The notes beneath the pieces are model-generated. The model saw only the letters and a program-made list of their open reading frames with translations. It was not told where the DNA came from and searched no databases. Of a stretch of 64,000 nucleotides of DNA, positions 1 through 8,571 are shown one piece after another (within the stretch, counting starts at the first letter, position 1; every line of letters begins with the position of its first letter). A program made the translations under genes and the position numbers. The DNA comes from Nostocales cyanobacterium Centralia_MAG_434 (GTDB lineage: Bacteria > Cyanobacteriota > Cyanobacteriia > Cyanobacteriales > Nostocaceae): assembly GCA_021324415.1 (NCBI GenBank), contig JAJPJF010000355.1:29213-93212 (forward strand), in the 5' to 3' direction.

Positions 1-206
1 TGGAAATGTCAACCATATTACTTGAAGTTGAGAAAAAAAATAAATGTTGATCTTTATAAAACACAATTTTTTTTAAAGAGTTTAGAGGCATGAAAAATGA
101 AATACTACTGACTAAAACTAATAAAATTGAAGTTATTCAAACCAAGTTGTAGTAAGTTCACAGGGGCAACAAATCATTTAAAGCTGAGTCACCAAGGGCA
201 GTTGCA

Positions 207-2063
207 ATGAATCAGTTTCTATTCTCTACAAGCTGGTGGATACCTCTCTACGGCTTAATAGGTGCACTTTTAACTTTGCCATGGGCAATGGGACTAAATC
301 GGCAGACAGGACCAAGAACGGGTGCTTATATAAACTTGTTTATGACTGTGTTTGCTTTTGGTCACAGTTTGTTTGTCTTCCAAGATATTTGGGCTCAAGA
401 ACCAGAACATATTGTGATTAACTGGTTCAAAGCTGCGGATTTAGATTTATCCTTTGCCTTAGATCTATCACCAGTTAGTGTTGGAGCAGCAGTTTTAATT
501 ACAGGGTTAAGTTTACTGACGCAAGTTTATGCCCTGGGTTACATGGAAAAAGACTGGGCAATGGCTCGTTTCTTTGCGCTGATGGGCTTTTTTGAAGCAG
601 CGCTGAGTGGCTTAGCCATTAGTGACTCTCTGTTTCTCAGTTATGCCTTATTAGAAGTTTTGACTCTTTCCACTTATTTGTTGGTGGGATTTTGGTATGC
701 ACAGCCACTAGTAGTCACAGCCGCGCGAGATGCATTTTTAACAAAGCGGGTGGGAGACTTGCTTCTACTAATGGCAGTGGTGGCACTTTCTAGCCTGGCA
801 GGAAGTTTAGACTTTTCTAATTTATATGAGTGGGCACAAACAGCTGAGTTAAGTCCGTTGACATCAGGTTTACTTGGTTTAGCATTAATTGCAGGACCAG
901 CGGGTAAATGCGCTCAGTTTCCACTACATCTGTGGTTAGATGAAGCAATGGAAGGTCCTAACCCAGCATCTATTATGCGGAATTCTATGGTGGTTGCTGG
1001 TGGTGGCTATGTGTTGTTTAAACTACAGCCAATTTTAGCTTTGTCACCAATCGCTTTAAATGCTTTGATTGTGATGGGCAGCGTGACGGCTGTAGGTGCT
1101 TCATTAGTTGCACTCGCCCAAATTGATATTAAGCGAGCACTGTCTCATTCCACAAGTGCGTATATGGGATTGGTATTTTTAGCAGTGGGCTTGCAACAAG
1201 GAGGCGTTGCTCTCATGTTGCTGTTGACTCATGCGATCGCTAAGGCACTTTTGTTTATGAGCGCAGGCTCAGTGATTTACACCGCTCAAACTCAAGATTT
1301 AACAGAAATGGGCGGTCTGTGGTCACGCATGCCAGCAACAACCTCTGCTTTTGTTGTTGGTTCCGCTGGAATGGTGACACTACTCCCATTGGGCAGCTTT
1401 TGGGCAATGCTATCATGGGCTGATGGTTTGGCACTGATCAGCCCCTGGGTTATTGGAATCTTGGTAATTGTCAATGGCTTAACAGTATTGAACTTGACAC
1501 GGGTATTCCGCCTGGTATTTTGGGGTGAACCACAACAAAAAACCCGTCGTGCACCAGAAGTTGCTTGGTTCATGGCATTGCCTATGGTCACTTTGACAGT
1601 GACGACTTTATTAGTACCTTTGATGCTGCAGCAATGGTATTTACTCCCCGGATGGGACAGTATCAATTGGTATGTCGTTGCGTTGTTGGTATTGTCTACG
1701 GGTTTGGGGTTAGCCATAGGATCGGCAATCTACTTGCACAAAGCTTGGTCACGCTCCAGAATACTAGCCTGGAGATTTCTACAAGACCTATTGGGCTATG
1801 ACTTTTACATTGACCGATTGTATCGGCTGACTGTAGTGGCGATCGTTGCCTCCTTCTCTAAGCTCTCCGCATGGAGCGATCGCTACTTAGTCGATGGCTT
1901 TGTTAACTTGGTTGGATTTATCACCATTTTAGGCGGGCAAAGCTTGAGATACAGCATTTCTGGTCAATCCCAAGCATACGTGCTAACAATCATTGTAGGC
2001 ATCGGTGTGCTAGGTTTCCTCATGAGCTGGTCATTGGGTTTATTGAATGGCTGGCATTTATAA
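207..2063 (+). CDS. ndhF4: NDH-1 subunit NdhF4 (CO2-uptake type)
   Basis: A 618-residue, very hydrophobic protein of the NdhF/NuoL/MrpA antiporter-like family. It forms the distal proton-pumping subunit of NDH-1 in the thylakoid membrane. The typical transmembrane core is present, with the lysine-containing segment GPAGKCAQFPLHLWLDEAM around residues 230-250. The C-terminus is shorter than in respiratory NdhF1. It is followed by ndhD and a CO2-hydration gene without a cupS gene, which is the order known for the constitutive, low-affinity CO2 uptake complex (F4/D4/CupB). The inducible F3/D3/CupA/CupS complex is the alternative. I infer F4 from the gene order and the length of the third gene, so the paralogue number is less certain than the family. 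The ATG start fits the beginning of the first membrane helix. Confidence 0.85.
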   Translation: MNQFLFSTSWWIPLYGLIGALLTLPWAMGLNRQTGPRTGAYINLFMTVFAFGHSLFVFQDIWAQEPEHIVINWFKAADLDLSFALDLSPVSVGAAVLITGLSLLTQVYALGYMEKDWAMARFFALMGFFEAALSGLAISDSLFLSYALLEVLTLSTYLLVGFWYAQPLVVTAARDAFLTKRVGDLLLLMAVVALSSLAGSLDFSNLYEWAQTAELSPLTSGLLGLALIAGPAGKCAQFPLHLWLDEAMEGPNPASIMRNSMVVAGGGYVLFKLQPILALSPIALNALIVMGSVTAVGASLVALAQIDIKRALSHSTSAYMGLVFLAVGLQQGGVALMLLLTHAIAKALLFMSAGSVIYTAQTQDLTEMGGLWSRMPATTSAFVVGSAGMVTLLPLGSFWAMLSWADGLALISPWVIGILVIVNGLTVLNLTRVFRLVFWGEPQQKTRRAPEVAWFMALPMVTLTVTTLLVPLMLQQWYLLPGWDSINWYVVALLVLSTGLGLAIGSAIYLHKAWSRSRILAWRFLQDLLGYDFYIDRLYRLTVVAIVASFSKLSAWSDRYLVDGFVNLVGFITILGGQSLRYSISGQSQAYVLTIIVGIGVLGFLMSWSLGLLNGWHL

Positions 2064-2150
2064 AGAGTGAGGAGTGAGGAGTGAGGAATTGAATAGCCTA
2101 ATCCCCACTCCCCCCATTCCTAACTGCTAACTCCTAACTTCTTTACCACC
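2063..2150. repeat. STRR-like spacer between ndhF4 and ndhD4
   Basis: An 88-bp spacer made of GTGAGGA heptads, then a C-rich part with CCCCACT and CCTAACT units. It matches the short tandem repeats found elsewhere in this window (for example at 12181-12210 and 26686-26705). No separate promoter is evident, and the two ndh genes are probably still co-transcribed through it. Confidence 0.6.
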
Positions 2151-3653
2151 ATGCTGAGTGCTTTGATTTTTGTGCCCTTGTTAGGTGCAGTTTTAATTGG
2201 ATTTTTGCCATTTGGCATTGATGCAAAGCTTACTCGAAGAATAGCCTTATTCTTTGCGGGTATCACTTTTTTCTGGACAGTGATCCTGCTCGTTCAGTTT
2301 GATCCGAGACAGATAAATCAACAGTTTACTGAGTTTCTACCTTGGATAGATGTCATAGGTTGGAACTATCACCTTGGGGTAGATGGCTTATCATTACCTT
2401 TGCTGGTATTGAATGCACTGTTGAATTGCATTGCCATTTCTAGCACTGATGCAGATATTAGGCGTCCTCGGTTTTATTACTCCTTGCTCCTCATCTTAAA
2501 TGCGGGTGTTGCAGGAGCTTTTGTAGCACAGGATTTACTCTTGTTTTTCCTGTTCTACGAGATAGAATTGGTCCCCCTCTATTTGCTGATTGCTATTTGG
2601 GGTGGTCAACGGCGAGGTTACGCAGCAACAAAGTTTCTGATTTATACTGCCATTTCGGGAATTATCATTCTTGCAAGCTTCCTGGGTTTAGTGTGGTTGA
2701 GTGGATCAAAGACCTTTGCACTATCAACCTTACACACCAACTATCTATCTCTAGAGACTCAGATTTTATTGCTGTTGGGGATTCTCATTGGTTTTGGCAT
2801 CAAAATGCCGTTGGTTCCCTTTCACACATGGTTACCTGACGCACACGTTGAGGCTTCCACACCAGTTTCGGTATTGTTAGCCGGAGTGTTACTGAAGTTA
2901 GGAACTTATGGCATACTGCGGTTTGGGATGAACTTGTTACCACAAGCCTGGAGTTATGTTGCTCCTACATTAGCAACTTGGGCAGTGGTGAGTGTGCTTT
3001 ATGGTGCCTCTTGTGCGATCGCCCAAAAAGATATGAAGCAGATGGTAGCATACAGTTCCATTGGCCATATGGGTTACATACTTTTAGGTGCTGCCGCTTC
3101 CACACCTTTAAGTATCTTAGGAACTGTCTTACAAATGATCAGTCACGGGCTGATTTCTGCTCTCATGTTTTTGCTTGTAGGGATTGTGTACAAAAAAACA
3201 GGAAGCCGCAATTTAGATATTATTAGGGGATTACTTAACCCAGAAAGAGGTATGCCTATCACTGGGAGCTTAATGGTTTTGGCAGTGATGGCAAGTGCTG
3301 GTATACCAGGAATGGTTGGTTTTATCGCCGAGTTTATCGTTTTTCGTGGTAGTTTTTCTGTTTATCCAGTACAAACCCTGCTTTGCATGGTTGGCACAGG
3401 CTTAACAGCTGTTTACTTCTTACTGCTCACAAACAACGCCTTTTTTGGGCGTTTGTCTCCACAAGTCTCTAATTTACCTCGTGTCTCTTGGTCAGAACGC
3501 TTTCCAGCTATAGTTTTGGCTATATTCATCGTCATTTTCGGTATCCAACCCAATTGGTTAGCAAAATGGACCGAACCGACAACAACAGCAATGGTTGATA
3601 CATACAGCACTGTTGCAACAGTGACCTTGGTGAAGGCAAAAGGCAAAAGTTAG
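2151..3653 (+). CDS. ndhD4: NDH-1 subunit NdhD4 (CO2-uptake type)
   Basis: A 500-residue polytopic membrane protein of the NdhD/NuoM family, a proton-translocating antiporter-like subunit of NDH-1. Diagnostic features include the acidic helix LLLFFLFYEIELVPLYLLI near residues 130-150 (the conserved NuoM glutamate) and GIKMPLVPFHTWLPDAHVEA near 220-240. The internal segment MKQMVAYSSIGHMGY is also characteristic. Length is normal for the family. It sits between ndhF4 and the CO2-hydration gene, all on the same strand, so these form one operon. Paralogue D4 rather than D3 is inferred from context, as for the upstream gene. Confidence 0.85.
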   Translation: MLSALIFVPLLGAVLIGFLPFGIDAKLTRRIALFFAGITFFWTVILLVQFDPRQINQQFTEFLPWIDVIGWNYHLGVDGLSLPLLVLNALLNCIAISSTDADIRRPRFYYSLLLILNAGVAGAFVAQDLLLFFLFYEIELVPLYLLIAIWGGQRRGYAATKFLIYTAISGIIILASFLGLVWLSGSKTFALSTLHTNYLSLETQILLLLGILIGFGIKMPLVPFHTWLPDAHVEASTPVSVLLAGVLLKLGTYGILRFGMNLLPQAWSYVAPTLATWAVVSVLYGASCAIAQKDMKQMVAYSSIGHMGYILLGAAASTPLSILGTVLQMISHGLISALMFLLVGIVYKKTGSRNLDIIRGLLNPERGMPITGSLMVLAVMASAGIPGMVGFIAEFIVFRGSFSVYPVQTLLCMVGTGLTAVYFLLLTNNAFFGRLSPQVSNLPRVSWSERFPAIVLAIFIVIFGIQPNWLAKWTEPTTTAMVDTYSTVATVTLVKAKGKS

Positions 3654-3671
3654 ACCCTGGAGAACTAGACA

Positions 3672-4787
3672 ATGGTGAGCATAACAAGTAAGACAGATCC
3701 ATATATTGAGCGTTTGGAAGCAGGGGGAGCATTACTCCCAGATAGCCCAGAAAATGTGCTAGAAGTCGTTGGTATTCTCAAAAGTTATGGCGTTGTTTTG
3801 GATGCTTACTGGAGGAATCTACTTTACATTGCAGAAAACCAATTTTTAGTCTTTTTCCCCTTCTTTAAGTACTTTAATGGCGATACTTCTTGGAAGAGAT
3901 TGCTTCGTCACTGGTGGCACGACAGGATTAACTTTGAGTATGCTGAGTATTGCATGAGAACAATGCTATGGCATGGCGGTGGCGGACTGGATGCATATTT
4001 GGATTCAGTAGAGTTTCAAGAATCAGCAGATGCTGTTATTCAGGCAAAGTTTAAAAACAATCCCTTGATTCTAGGATTGAACCAACTGTTTCCTAATTTC
4101 TTGCTAGAACAGTTGCGCGTCTCTGCTTACTACAGTGGGTTAGGTCAATTCTGGCGAGTGATGGCTGAGATTTTCCTCACGTTATCAGACCTGTATGACC
4201 AAGGCAAAATCAAATCGATTCCTGATGTTGTGGACCACATAAAAGCGGGTTTAGTCGCAAATGCAAATAACCCGATTACCTACACCGTTAAAATTCAGGA
4301 TAAAGCTTATGAACTTATTCCATCATCAGCTGGTTTGACTTTCCTAGCAGATACGGCAGTTCCTTATGTGGAAGCAGTTTTCTTCCGGGGAACACCCTTT
4401 CATGGCACAGTTTCATACAACGCTCAAGCTTATCAAATTCCCCCCGATCAAGCTCGATTTCAATATGGCGCATTATATGCAGACCCCTTACCTATTGGTG
4501 GTGCAGGTATTCCTCCCACCTTACTAATGCAAGATATGCGTCACTATCTCCCAGAGTATTTGCATGAACAATATCGTCGCAGTCCTCGAGGAGAAGACGA
4601 TCTACGGGTACAAATTTGCATCAGCTTCCAAAAATCAATGTTCTGTGTTACTACAGCAGCAATTTTAGGGCTCATGCCTTATCCTTTGAACACTAGCAAT
4701 CCAGATGAGCGCAAAGCCAATCGAGCTTATTTAGAAAAGTGGATGTCTCGATTCACAGTCTCGCGCTTAAGTGCTGTTAATAACTAG
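3672..4787 (+). CDS. cupB: CO2 hydration protein CupB (ChpX)
   Basis: A 371-residue soluble protein of the cyanobacterial CO2-hydration family (CupA/CupB, also ChpY/ChpX). With the specialised NdhF/NdhD module it converts CO2 to bicarbonate in the cytoplasm, driven by NDH-1 electron transport. There are no membrane segments. The length is closer to CupB than to the longer CupA, and no cupS gene follows, which supports the constitutive NDH-1 form. The gene begins 18 bp after ndhD4 and is followed 16 bp downstream by a strong hairpin that probably ends the operon. Family assignment rests on recognition of the sequence together with the ndhF-ndhD-cup order. Confidence 0.82.
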   Translation: MVSITSKTDPYIERLEAGGALLPDSPENVLEVVGILKSYGVVLDAYWRNLLYIAENQFLVFFPFFKYFNGDTSWKRLLRHWWHDRINFEYAEYCMRTMLWHGGGGLDAYLDSVEFQESADAVIQAKFKNNPLILGLNQLFPNFLLEQLRVSAYYSGLGQFWRVMAEIFLTLSDLYDQGKIKSIPDVVDHIKAGLVANANNPITYTVKIQDKAYELIPSSAGLTFLADTAVPYVEAVFFRGTPFHGTVSYNAQAYQIPPDQARFQYGALYADPLPIGGAGIPPTLLMQDMRHYLPEYLHEQYRRSPRGEDDLRVQICISFQKSMFCVTTAAILGLMPYPLNTSNPDERKANRAYLEKWMSRFTVSRLSAVNN

Positions 4788-4803
4788 AGAACTAGATGAT
4801 GGA

Positions 4804-4842
4804 AACCGCAGATGAACGCAAATGGGATCTTCATCTGCGGTT
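4804..4842 (+). terminator. Hairpin after cupB
   Basis: A perfect 13-bp inverted repeat (AACCGCAGATGAA / TTCATCTGCGGTT) with a 13-nt loop, followed by ATGTATTTTGTTGTT. It lies directly after cupB and probably terminates the ndhF4-ndhD4-cupB operon. The related motif aaccgcagat-aaacgcaaat recurs near 37087, so it is also a dispersed repeat. Confidence 0.6.
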
Positions 4843-5060
4843 ATGTATTTTGTTGTTCCTGAAGACCTTAAGGTTGAAGGACTTTCAAAATCCAGGCTAG
4901 CAAATCTATGCATGATGCTGAATTGGCACGCTTCTTGTCAACATATAATTAGGAATTTGAGGAAAAAACTGTGCCAATAATTAAAATACCAAGACATTAT
5001 CTCGTGTCTCAGGATGAAGATTCAATCACGGTAGATATACCAGAGTCAATGCTGTTACCG

Positions 5061-5250
5061 TGACGTTCTCCCCCGTTAAGCCTGCGGCTATAACGGGGGC
5101 TTCTCAGGGTTAAAATAGAGATAGTTGTGCTCCATGATAACCCCAAGCTTCCGATCTCACAGGCTGGGTATCCCCTAAGCCTCCATCGGCAGACACGATA
5201 AGCCCCACCGCGTTTAATGCACGCTGTAAAATATTACGAGCGGCATTCTC
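5061..5250 (-). ncRNA. Putative omega-RNA (reRNA) scaffold of TnpB
   Basis: IS605-type TnpB nucleases use an RNA transcribed across the tnpB 3' end and the right end of the element, with the guide taken from the flanking DNA. Here that would be the minus-strand region from within the last part of tnpB through the 5070-5099 hairpin, with the guide starting near 5060 and copied from the interrupted gene. This is inferred from the family. I see the hairpin but no direct evidence of the transcript. Confidence 0.35.
5070..5099. repeat. Right-end hairpin of the IS element
   Basis: A 30-bp imperfect palindrome with outer arms CCCCCGTTA / TAACGGGGG and an inner GCC/GGC pairing, 10 bp beyond the tnpB stop. 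Its minus-strand sequence matches the plus-strand sequence of the hairpin at the other end (shared CCCGTTATA, CCGCAGG and TTAACGGG), so the two hairpins are inverted copies. Confidence 0.75.
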
Positions 5251-6369
5251 GTCTCTATCCAGCACTGCACCACATTTATGACATTCATGAGTGCGAATAG
5301 ATAGTGTTTTCGGTACTTTTGCACCACAATTTGAGCATTCCACCGATGTACCATAAGGGTTTACTTTAACAACATGGATGCCGCGTTTGACCGCCACTGC
5401 TTCCAACTTGTCAATGAAACTTCCCCAAGCAACATCTAGGATTGATTTACCCAAACGTGTACGTGCTAGACCGCGAATATTTAAAGATTCAACTGCAATT
5501 AACTCATGCTGTTTAACCAGTTTATGTGCTGTGTTGTAATGAAAATTCTCTCGAATTCTACCAACACGTTGATGAATTCGAGCAATCTTGTTTTGTTGCT
5601 TGTTGTAGCCAGCAGAACCCTTTTGTTTGCGTGCTAAAAATCGTTGCTGACGAGCTAGATGTTTTTGTGCATTCCTGTATGGTTTTTGCACTGGTAGTGT
5701 TTGACCATCTGATGTGGTGAGAAATTCCTTTAAACCAACATCAACCCCGACCACTGATTTAACGTGTGATAGCGGTAGTAGTTCGGGAACTGAACTATCC
5801 TCCATTTGCACACAGCAATACCAGCCATCTGCTTTACGAACTACGGTGCATGTTTTTAACGTAAAACCATCAGGTATGGGTCGATGCATAACTACTGGCA
5901 TCTCTCCGATTTTCGATAGTTTCAATACACCGTTATTTAAGAATGCTCCAGCCTTTGCACAGTTCATCCGAGGGTAAACGAATGAGCGTAACTCCCCTGA
6001 TTTTTTGAACTTGGGTCGTCCACCACGTAACCCGGATTTATCTGGAAACAACCACCTCTGCCAAGCTTTATTAAGTCGCTGCAAGTTGACTTGCTGTGAC
6101 TCAGCGTAAATGTTTTTGTATTCGGGGAATAGTTCTTTTGTTTCCTTTAAAGCAGCTTGCTGTGTGTAGTAGTTAACTTTTTCTGGAATATCCCCAATCG
6201 GTTCACTGACGATGGAACATCTATCAATTGAGCATCTCGTCCTATGCAACCAATCTAAACGTTGCCCCAAAGCATAATTCCAGTGACGGCGCAGCAATTC
6301 TAGAATGTGCAACATCACTGATTCTTGTTCGGGAGTTGGTTTAATTCGGTAGCAATAGGTTAGTATCAT
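5110..6369 (-). CDS. tnpB: TnpB, RNA-guided nuclease of the IS200/IS605 family
   Basis: A 419-residue TnpB (OrfB) protein, the ancestor family of Cas12 nucleases. An N-terminal helix-turn-helix/WED-type region spans about 1-200. The RuvC-like nuclease follows, with catalytic acids visible as D210 in GVDVGLKEF, E294 in AVESLNIRGL and D373 in DRDENAARNI. A four-cysteine zinc ribbon (C345, C348, C363, C366) sits between the last two motifs. Length and motifs are complete, so the protein is probably functional. It faces away from tnpA and its 3' end runs into the right-end hairpin. It is not needed for transposition itself. Known homologues cut the empty donor site using a guide RNA from the element's end. 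Confidence 0.93.
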   Translation of the reverse strand: MILTYCYRIKPTPEQESVMLHILELLRRHWNYALGQRLDWLHRTRCSIDRCSIVSEPIGDIPEKVNYYTQQAALKETKELFPEYKNIYAESQQVNLQRLNKAWQRWLFPDKSGLRGGRPKFKKSGELRSFVYPRMNCAKAGAFLNNGVLKLSKIGEMPVVMHRPIPDGFTLKTCTVVRKADGWYCCVQMEDSSVPELLPLSHVKSVVGVDVGLKEFLTTSDGQTLPVQKPYRNAQKHLARQQRFLARKQKGSAGYNKQQNKIARIHQRVGRIRENFHYNTAHKLVKQHELIAVESLNIRGLARTRLGKSILDVAWGSFIDKLEAVAVKRGIHVVKVNPYGTSVECSNCGAKVPKTLSIRTHECHKCGAVLDRDENAARNILQRALNAVGLIVSADGGLGDTQPVRSEAWGYHGAQLSLF

Positions 6370-6399
6370 AAATAGAAATATAGCATTTATTGTCTACAA

Positions 6400-6813
6400 A
6401 TGCGCGATAATTACGAAAGAGGTTTCCGCTCTGTTTACACTCTTACCGTCCACACAGTTTTTGTGACGAAATACCGACGTAAAATAATTAACGCTGAAAT
6501 ACTGAGTCGATTAAAAGAAATATTTCAGCAAACATGCGAAAAATGGGGGTGTCACCTTAAAGAGTTCAACGCTGAAGCAGATCATGTTCACATGTTGATT
6601 GACTTCCCTCCACAGGTTCAAATTAGTAAATTAATTGCTAACCTAAAAACTGTTTCCAGTCGTCTTATCAGAAAAGATTTTGCAAATCACCTTGAGCGTT
6701 ACTATCGTAAACCCGTGTTCTGGACTGGCTCGTATTTTGTAGCGAGTTGTGGTGGTGTTACGATTGAACAGTTAAAAAAGTATGTCGAACAGCAATCATC
6801 CCCTAATCTATAA
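6400..6813 (+). CDS. tnpA: TnpA, HUH/Y1 transposase of the IS200/IS605 family
   Basis: A 137-residue Y1 transposase that moves single-stranded DNA. The HUH motif is visible as H62-V-H64 in ADHVHMLIDFP, and the catalytic tyrosine is probably Y128 in LKKYVEQ near the C-terminus. Length is normal for the family. It is divergent from tnpB with 30 bp between the starts, so the two promoters overlap. All key residues are present, which suggests an intact transposase. Confidence 0.93.
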   Translation: MRDNYERGFRSVYTLTVHTVFVTKYRRKIINAEILSRLKEIFQQTCEKWGCHLKEFNAEADHVHMLIDFPPQVQISKLIANLKTVSSRLIRKDFANHLERYYRKPVFWTGSYFVASCGGVTIEQLKKYVEQQSSPNL

Positions 6814-6855
6814 TGATTCGCTGCGCTCAATTATTTATTTTGCGGTAATTCCCCA

Positions 6856-6882
6856 CCCGTTATACCCCGCAGGGTTAACGGG
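6856..6882. repeat. Left-end hairpin of the IS element
   Basis: A 27-bp palindrome with outer arms CCCGTTA / TAACGGG and an inner CCC/GGG pairing, 42 bp after the tnpA stop. It is an inverted copy of the right-end hairpin at 5070-5099 and is presumably the TnpA recognition hairpin of the left end. Confidence 0.7.
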
Positions 6883-7083
6883 CGACCCCTTACCGCATTA
6901 AGTTGGAAAAAAGATTATGAAAAAATTACTAAAGCTAAAGGAATCTTAAAGGATAAGAAAGAAGCAATCCTTGCTCATTTAGAGACTCTTCGTCAGGAAT
7001 GGGATGAATGATTTAAGACTGCCATCAAACCAGGTTGGTTGTTCAGTGAATTTTCTGAAGAACTTCAAAAACTGCGTTAACAA

Positions 7084-7911
7084 TTACACCTTAGAACGAT
7101 CAGTCAAAATCTCATATCCGGTTTCTGTGACCAAAACTGTATGCTCAAACTGAGCAGACAGTGAATTGTCTACTGTGACGGCTGTCCAACGATCAGATAA
7201 TGTCCGTGTGAACTTAGAACCTTGATTTAAAATCGGCTCAATTGCCAAGGTCATTCCTGCACGTAACTTCACATTTGGCATATCACGAGTGCGGAAGTTG
7301 AACACTGAAGGTTCTTCATGTAAGTTACGACCAACACCGTGTCCAGTAAAATCTTCTACCACACTCAAACCATTTGCTTTGACATGGTCTTCAATTGCCC
7401 CAGCAATGTCTAGTAGGCAGTTTCCTGCTTTGACTTGTTCAATACCTTTGTAGAGAGTTTCTTCTGCCACACGAATGAGTTTAGCTGCTTGTGGGGTGAC
7501 TTCACCAACTGCAATTGTTATGCAAGAGTCGCCATGAAACCCTTGATAATAAGCGCCTGTATCTACTTTTAAAACATCTCCTGCGCGGATGACTTTCTTA
7601 TGACTAGGGATACCGTGAACCACTTCATTGTTGATGCTGGAACAAATAGAACCAGGAAAACCATGATATCCTTTAAAGCTAGGCACTGCACCCATTTCTC
7701 GAATGCGTTTTTCCGCATGAGCATCTAAATCAGCCGTTGTCATTCCTGGCTGTACCAGCTCGGAAATTTCTTTTAAAACTGTTGCCACGATTCTTGCAGA
7801 TTGCCGCATAATCTCAACTTCACGTGGCGATTTAATTTCGATTCCCCTGCGTGATCTTTTTTGAGGCTTATCTTGAGCTGGTTGAGAAAGTAAATGACTT
7901 AAAATATTCAT
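7084..7911 (-). CDS. map: Type I methionine aminopeptidase
   Basis: A 275-residue M24 metallopeptidase that removes the initiator methionine from nascent proteins in the cytoplasm. The pita-bread core starts around residue 30 ([16 protein letters not shown]). Metal and catalytic motifs are all visible: histidine in EVVHGIP, aspartates in [16 protein letters not shown], histidine in [12 protein letters not shown], and glutamates in LAIEPI and [10 protein letters not shown] basic N-terminal extension of about 25 residues precedes the core, a feature of some cyanobacterial paralogues. Its 3' end lies 4 bp from the last stop of the disrupted gene, on the opposite strand. Confidence 0.95.
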   Translation of the reverse strand: MNILSHLLSQPAQDKPQKRSRRGIEIKSPREVEIMRQSARIVATVLKEISELVQPGMTTADLDAHAEKRIREMGAVPSFKGYHGFPGSICSSINNEVVHGIPSHKKVIRAGDVLKVDTGAYYQGFHGDSCITIAVGEVTPQAAKLIRVAEETLYKGIEQVKAGNCLLDIAGAIEDHVKANGLSVVEDFTGHGVGRNLHEEPSVFNFRTRDMPNVKLRAGMTLAIEPILNQGSKFTRTLSDRWTAVTVDNSLSAQFEHTVLVTETGYEILTDRSKV

Positions 7912-8016
7912 GGGAAATTAGTAATGATTTGCGCCTTACCGCTTATGTATCAATAGTTTTTCTATTGTTAGTTGAGAAATTCTATCTATATTTTAGGTTA
8001 GCTCATTTCTAGGCGC

Positions 8017-8556
8017 TTACTGGCCACTGGCGATCACAATTTCTCCAGTCATACCTGCTTGTGCATGTCCCGGTACAGAACAATGTAACCTATAAGTTCC
8101 CGGCTTGAGTGGCACAAATACCCACTCTGCTTTGGCTCCAGGTTTCAGCTCCAACTCACTAATTGCTCCTTTTATCTCAACTTTGCCAGCTTCTACCTTT
8201 TGTGTCCAAATGGCATCAGCAAAGTCCTTTGCTGTAAAGTAATGTTTTTGCTGGCTAGGATTGGTAAGTGTGAGTTTGTATCGTTGAAGAGCCGCAAATT
8301 CTAGGTGGTTTGGTTCAAACTTCAGTTCGTTTGCAGAATTACCTAGGCTCACTGTTGTTTCTATGACTGGTTGTGCAAGGATTCCCTTAGAAGAAGTCAC
8401 GGCCATTGCAGGAGATGTAATGATGCAACTCATACATATCAGTAAGACTAGTGTAACTGAGAGACGTTTTAGCAACGTTGAAAAGCCTCTGAAAAAAAGA
8501 GTTGTCGTTGCTACTTGAGAGATTTTTTCAAGTGACTTCTTAAATAATCGCATCAT
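8017..8556 (-). CDS. Exported cupredoxin (type 1 copper protein)
   Basis: A 179-residue protein with a long N-terminal hydrophobic signal or anchor (about residues 30-52, ending SPAMA) followed by a cupredoxin beta-sandwich. Type 1 copper ligands can be placed as H105 (QKHYF), C159, H164 and M169 in CSVPGHAQAGM. The Cys-to-His spacing is longer than in plastocyanin and resembles the CxxPGHxxxGM group of periplasmic copper proteins. It probably carries electrons or copper in the periplasm or lumen. It starts 15 bp after the M16 peptidase on the same strand, so the two form an operon. The redox partner is unknown. Confidence 0.8.
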   Translation of the reverse strand: MMRLFKKSLEKISQVATTTLFFRGFSTLLKRLSVTLVLLICMSCIITSPAMAVTSSKGILAQPVIETTVSLGNSANELKFEPNHLEFAALQRYKLTLTNPSQQKHYFTAKDFADAIWTQKVEAGKVEIKGAISELELKPGAKAEWVFVPLKPGTYRLHCSVPGHAQAGMTGEIVIASGQ

Positions 8557-8571
8557 CAGGAATCCTCACTT

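Larger units (their letters stand above)
5061..6889 (-). mobile_element. IS200/IS605-family insertion sequence with divergent tnpB and tnpA
   Basis: An element of about 1.83 kb with tnpB (minus strand) and tnpA (plus strand) diverging from a 30-bp gap, the IS605/IS608 layout. Both outer ends carry a hairpin instead of classical terminal inverted repeats (5070-5099 and 6856-6882). The motif TTACCG occurs just outside or at both ends (5055-5060 and 6890-6895). By family convention the right end lies beyond the tnpB stop, so the element is placed on the minus strand. Exact cleavage sites cannot be fixed from one copy. Both proteins appear intact, so the element may still be active. Confidence 0.8.
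4971..7080 (+). pseudogene. Small gene interrupted by the IS200/IS605 element
   Basis: Bases 4971-5060 start with GTG behind an AGG-rich region and encode about 30 residues beginning VPIIKIPRHYLVSQDEDSIT, which look like the beta-strand N-terminus of an AbrB- or antitoxin-like protein. After the mobile element, 6898-7008 encodes a charged helical stretch starting LSWKKDYEKITKAKG. After one in-frame TGA (7009) the frame continues with TAIKPGWLFSEFSEELQKLR to a TAA at 7078. The simplest reading is one gene split by the insertion and then decayed. If one copy of the shared TTACCG is removed, the two halves are one base out of frame, so a further indel is needed. The function is only guessed. Confidence 0.5.

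Noticed and set aside
1292..1717. 141-residue minus-strand frame inside ndhF4
   Set aside because: Antisense of a conserved membrane-protein gene, with no independent support.
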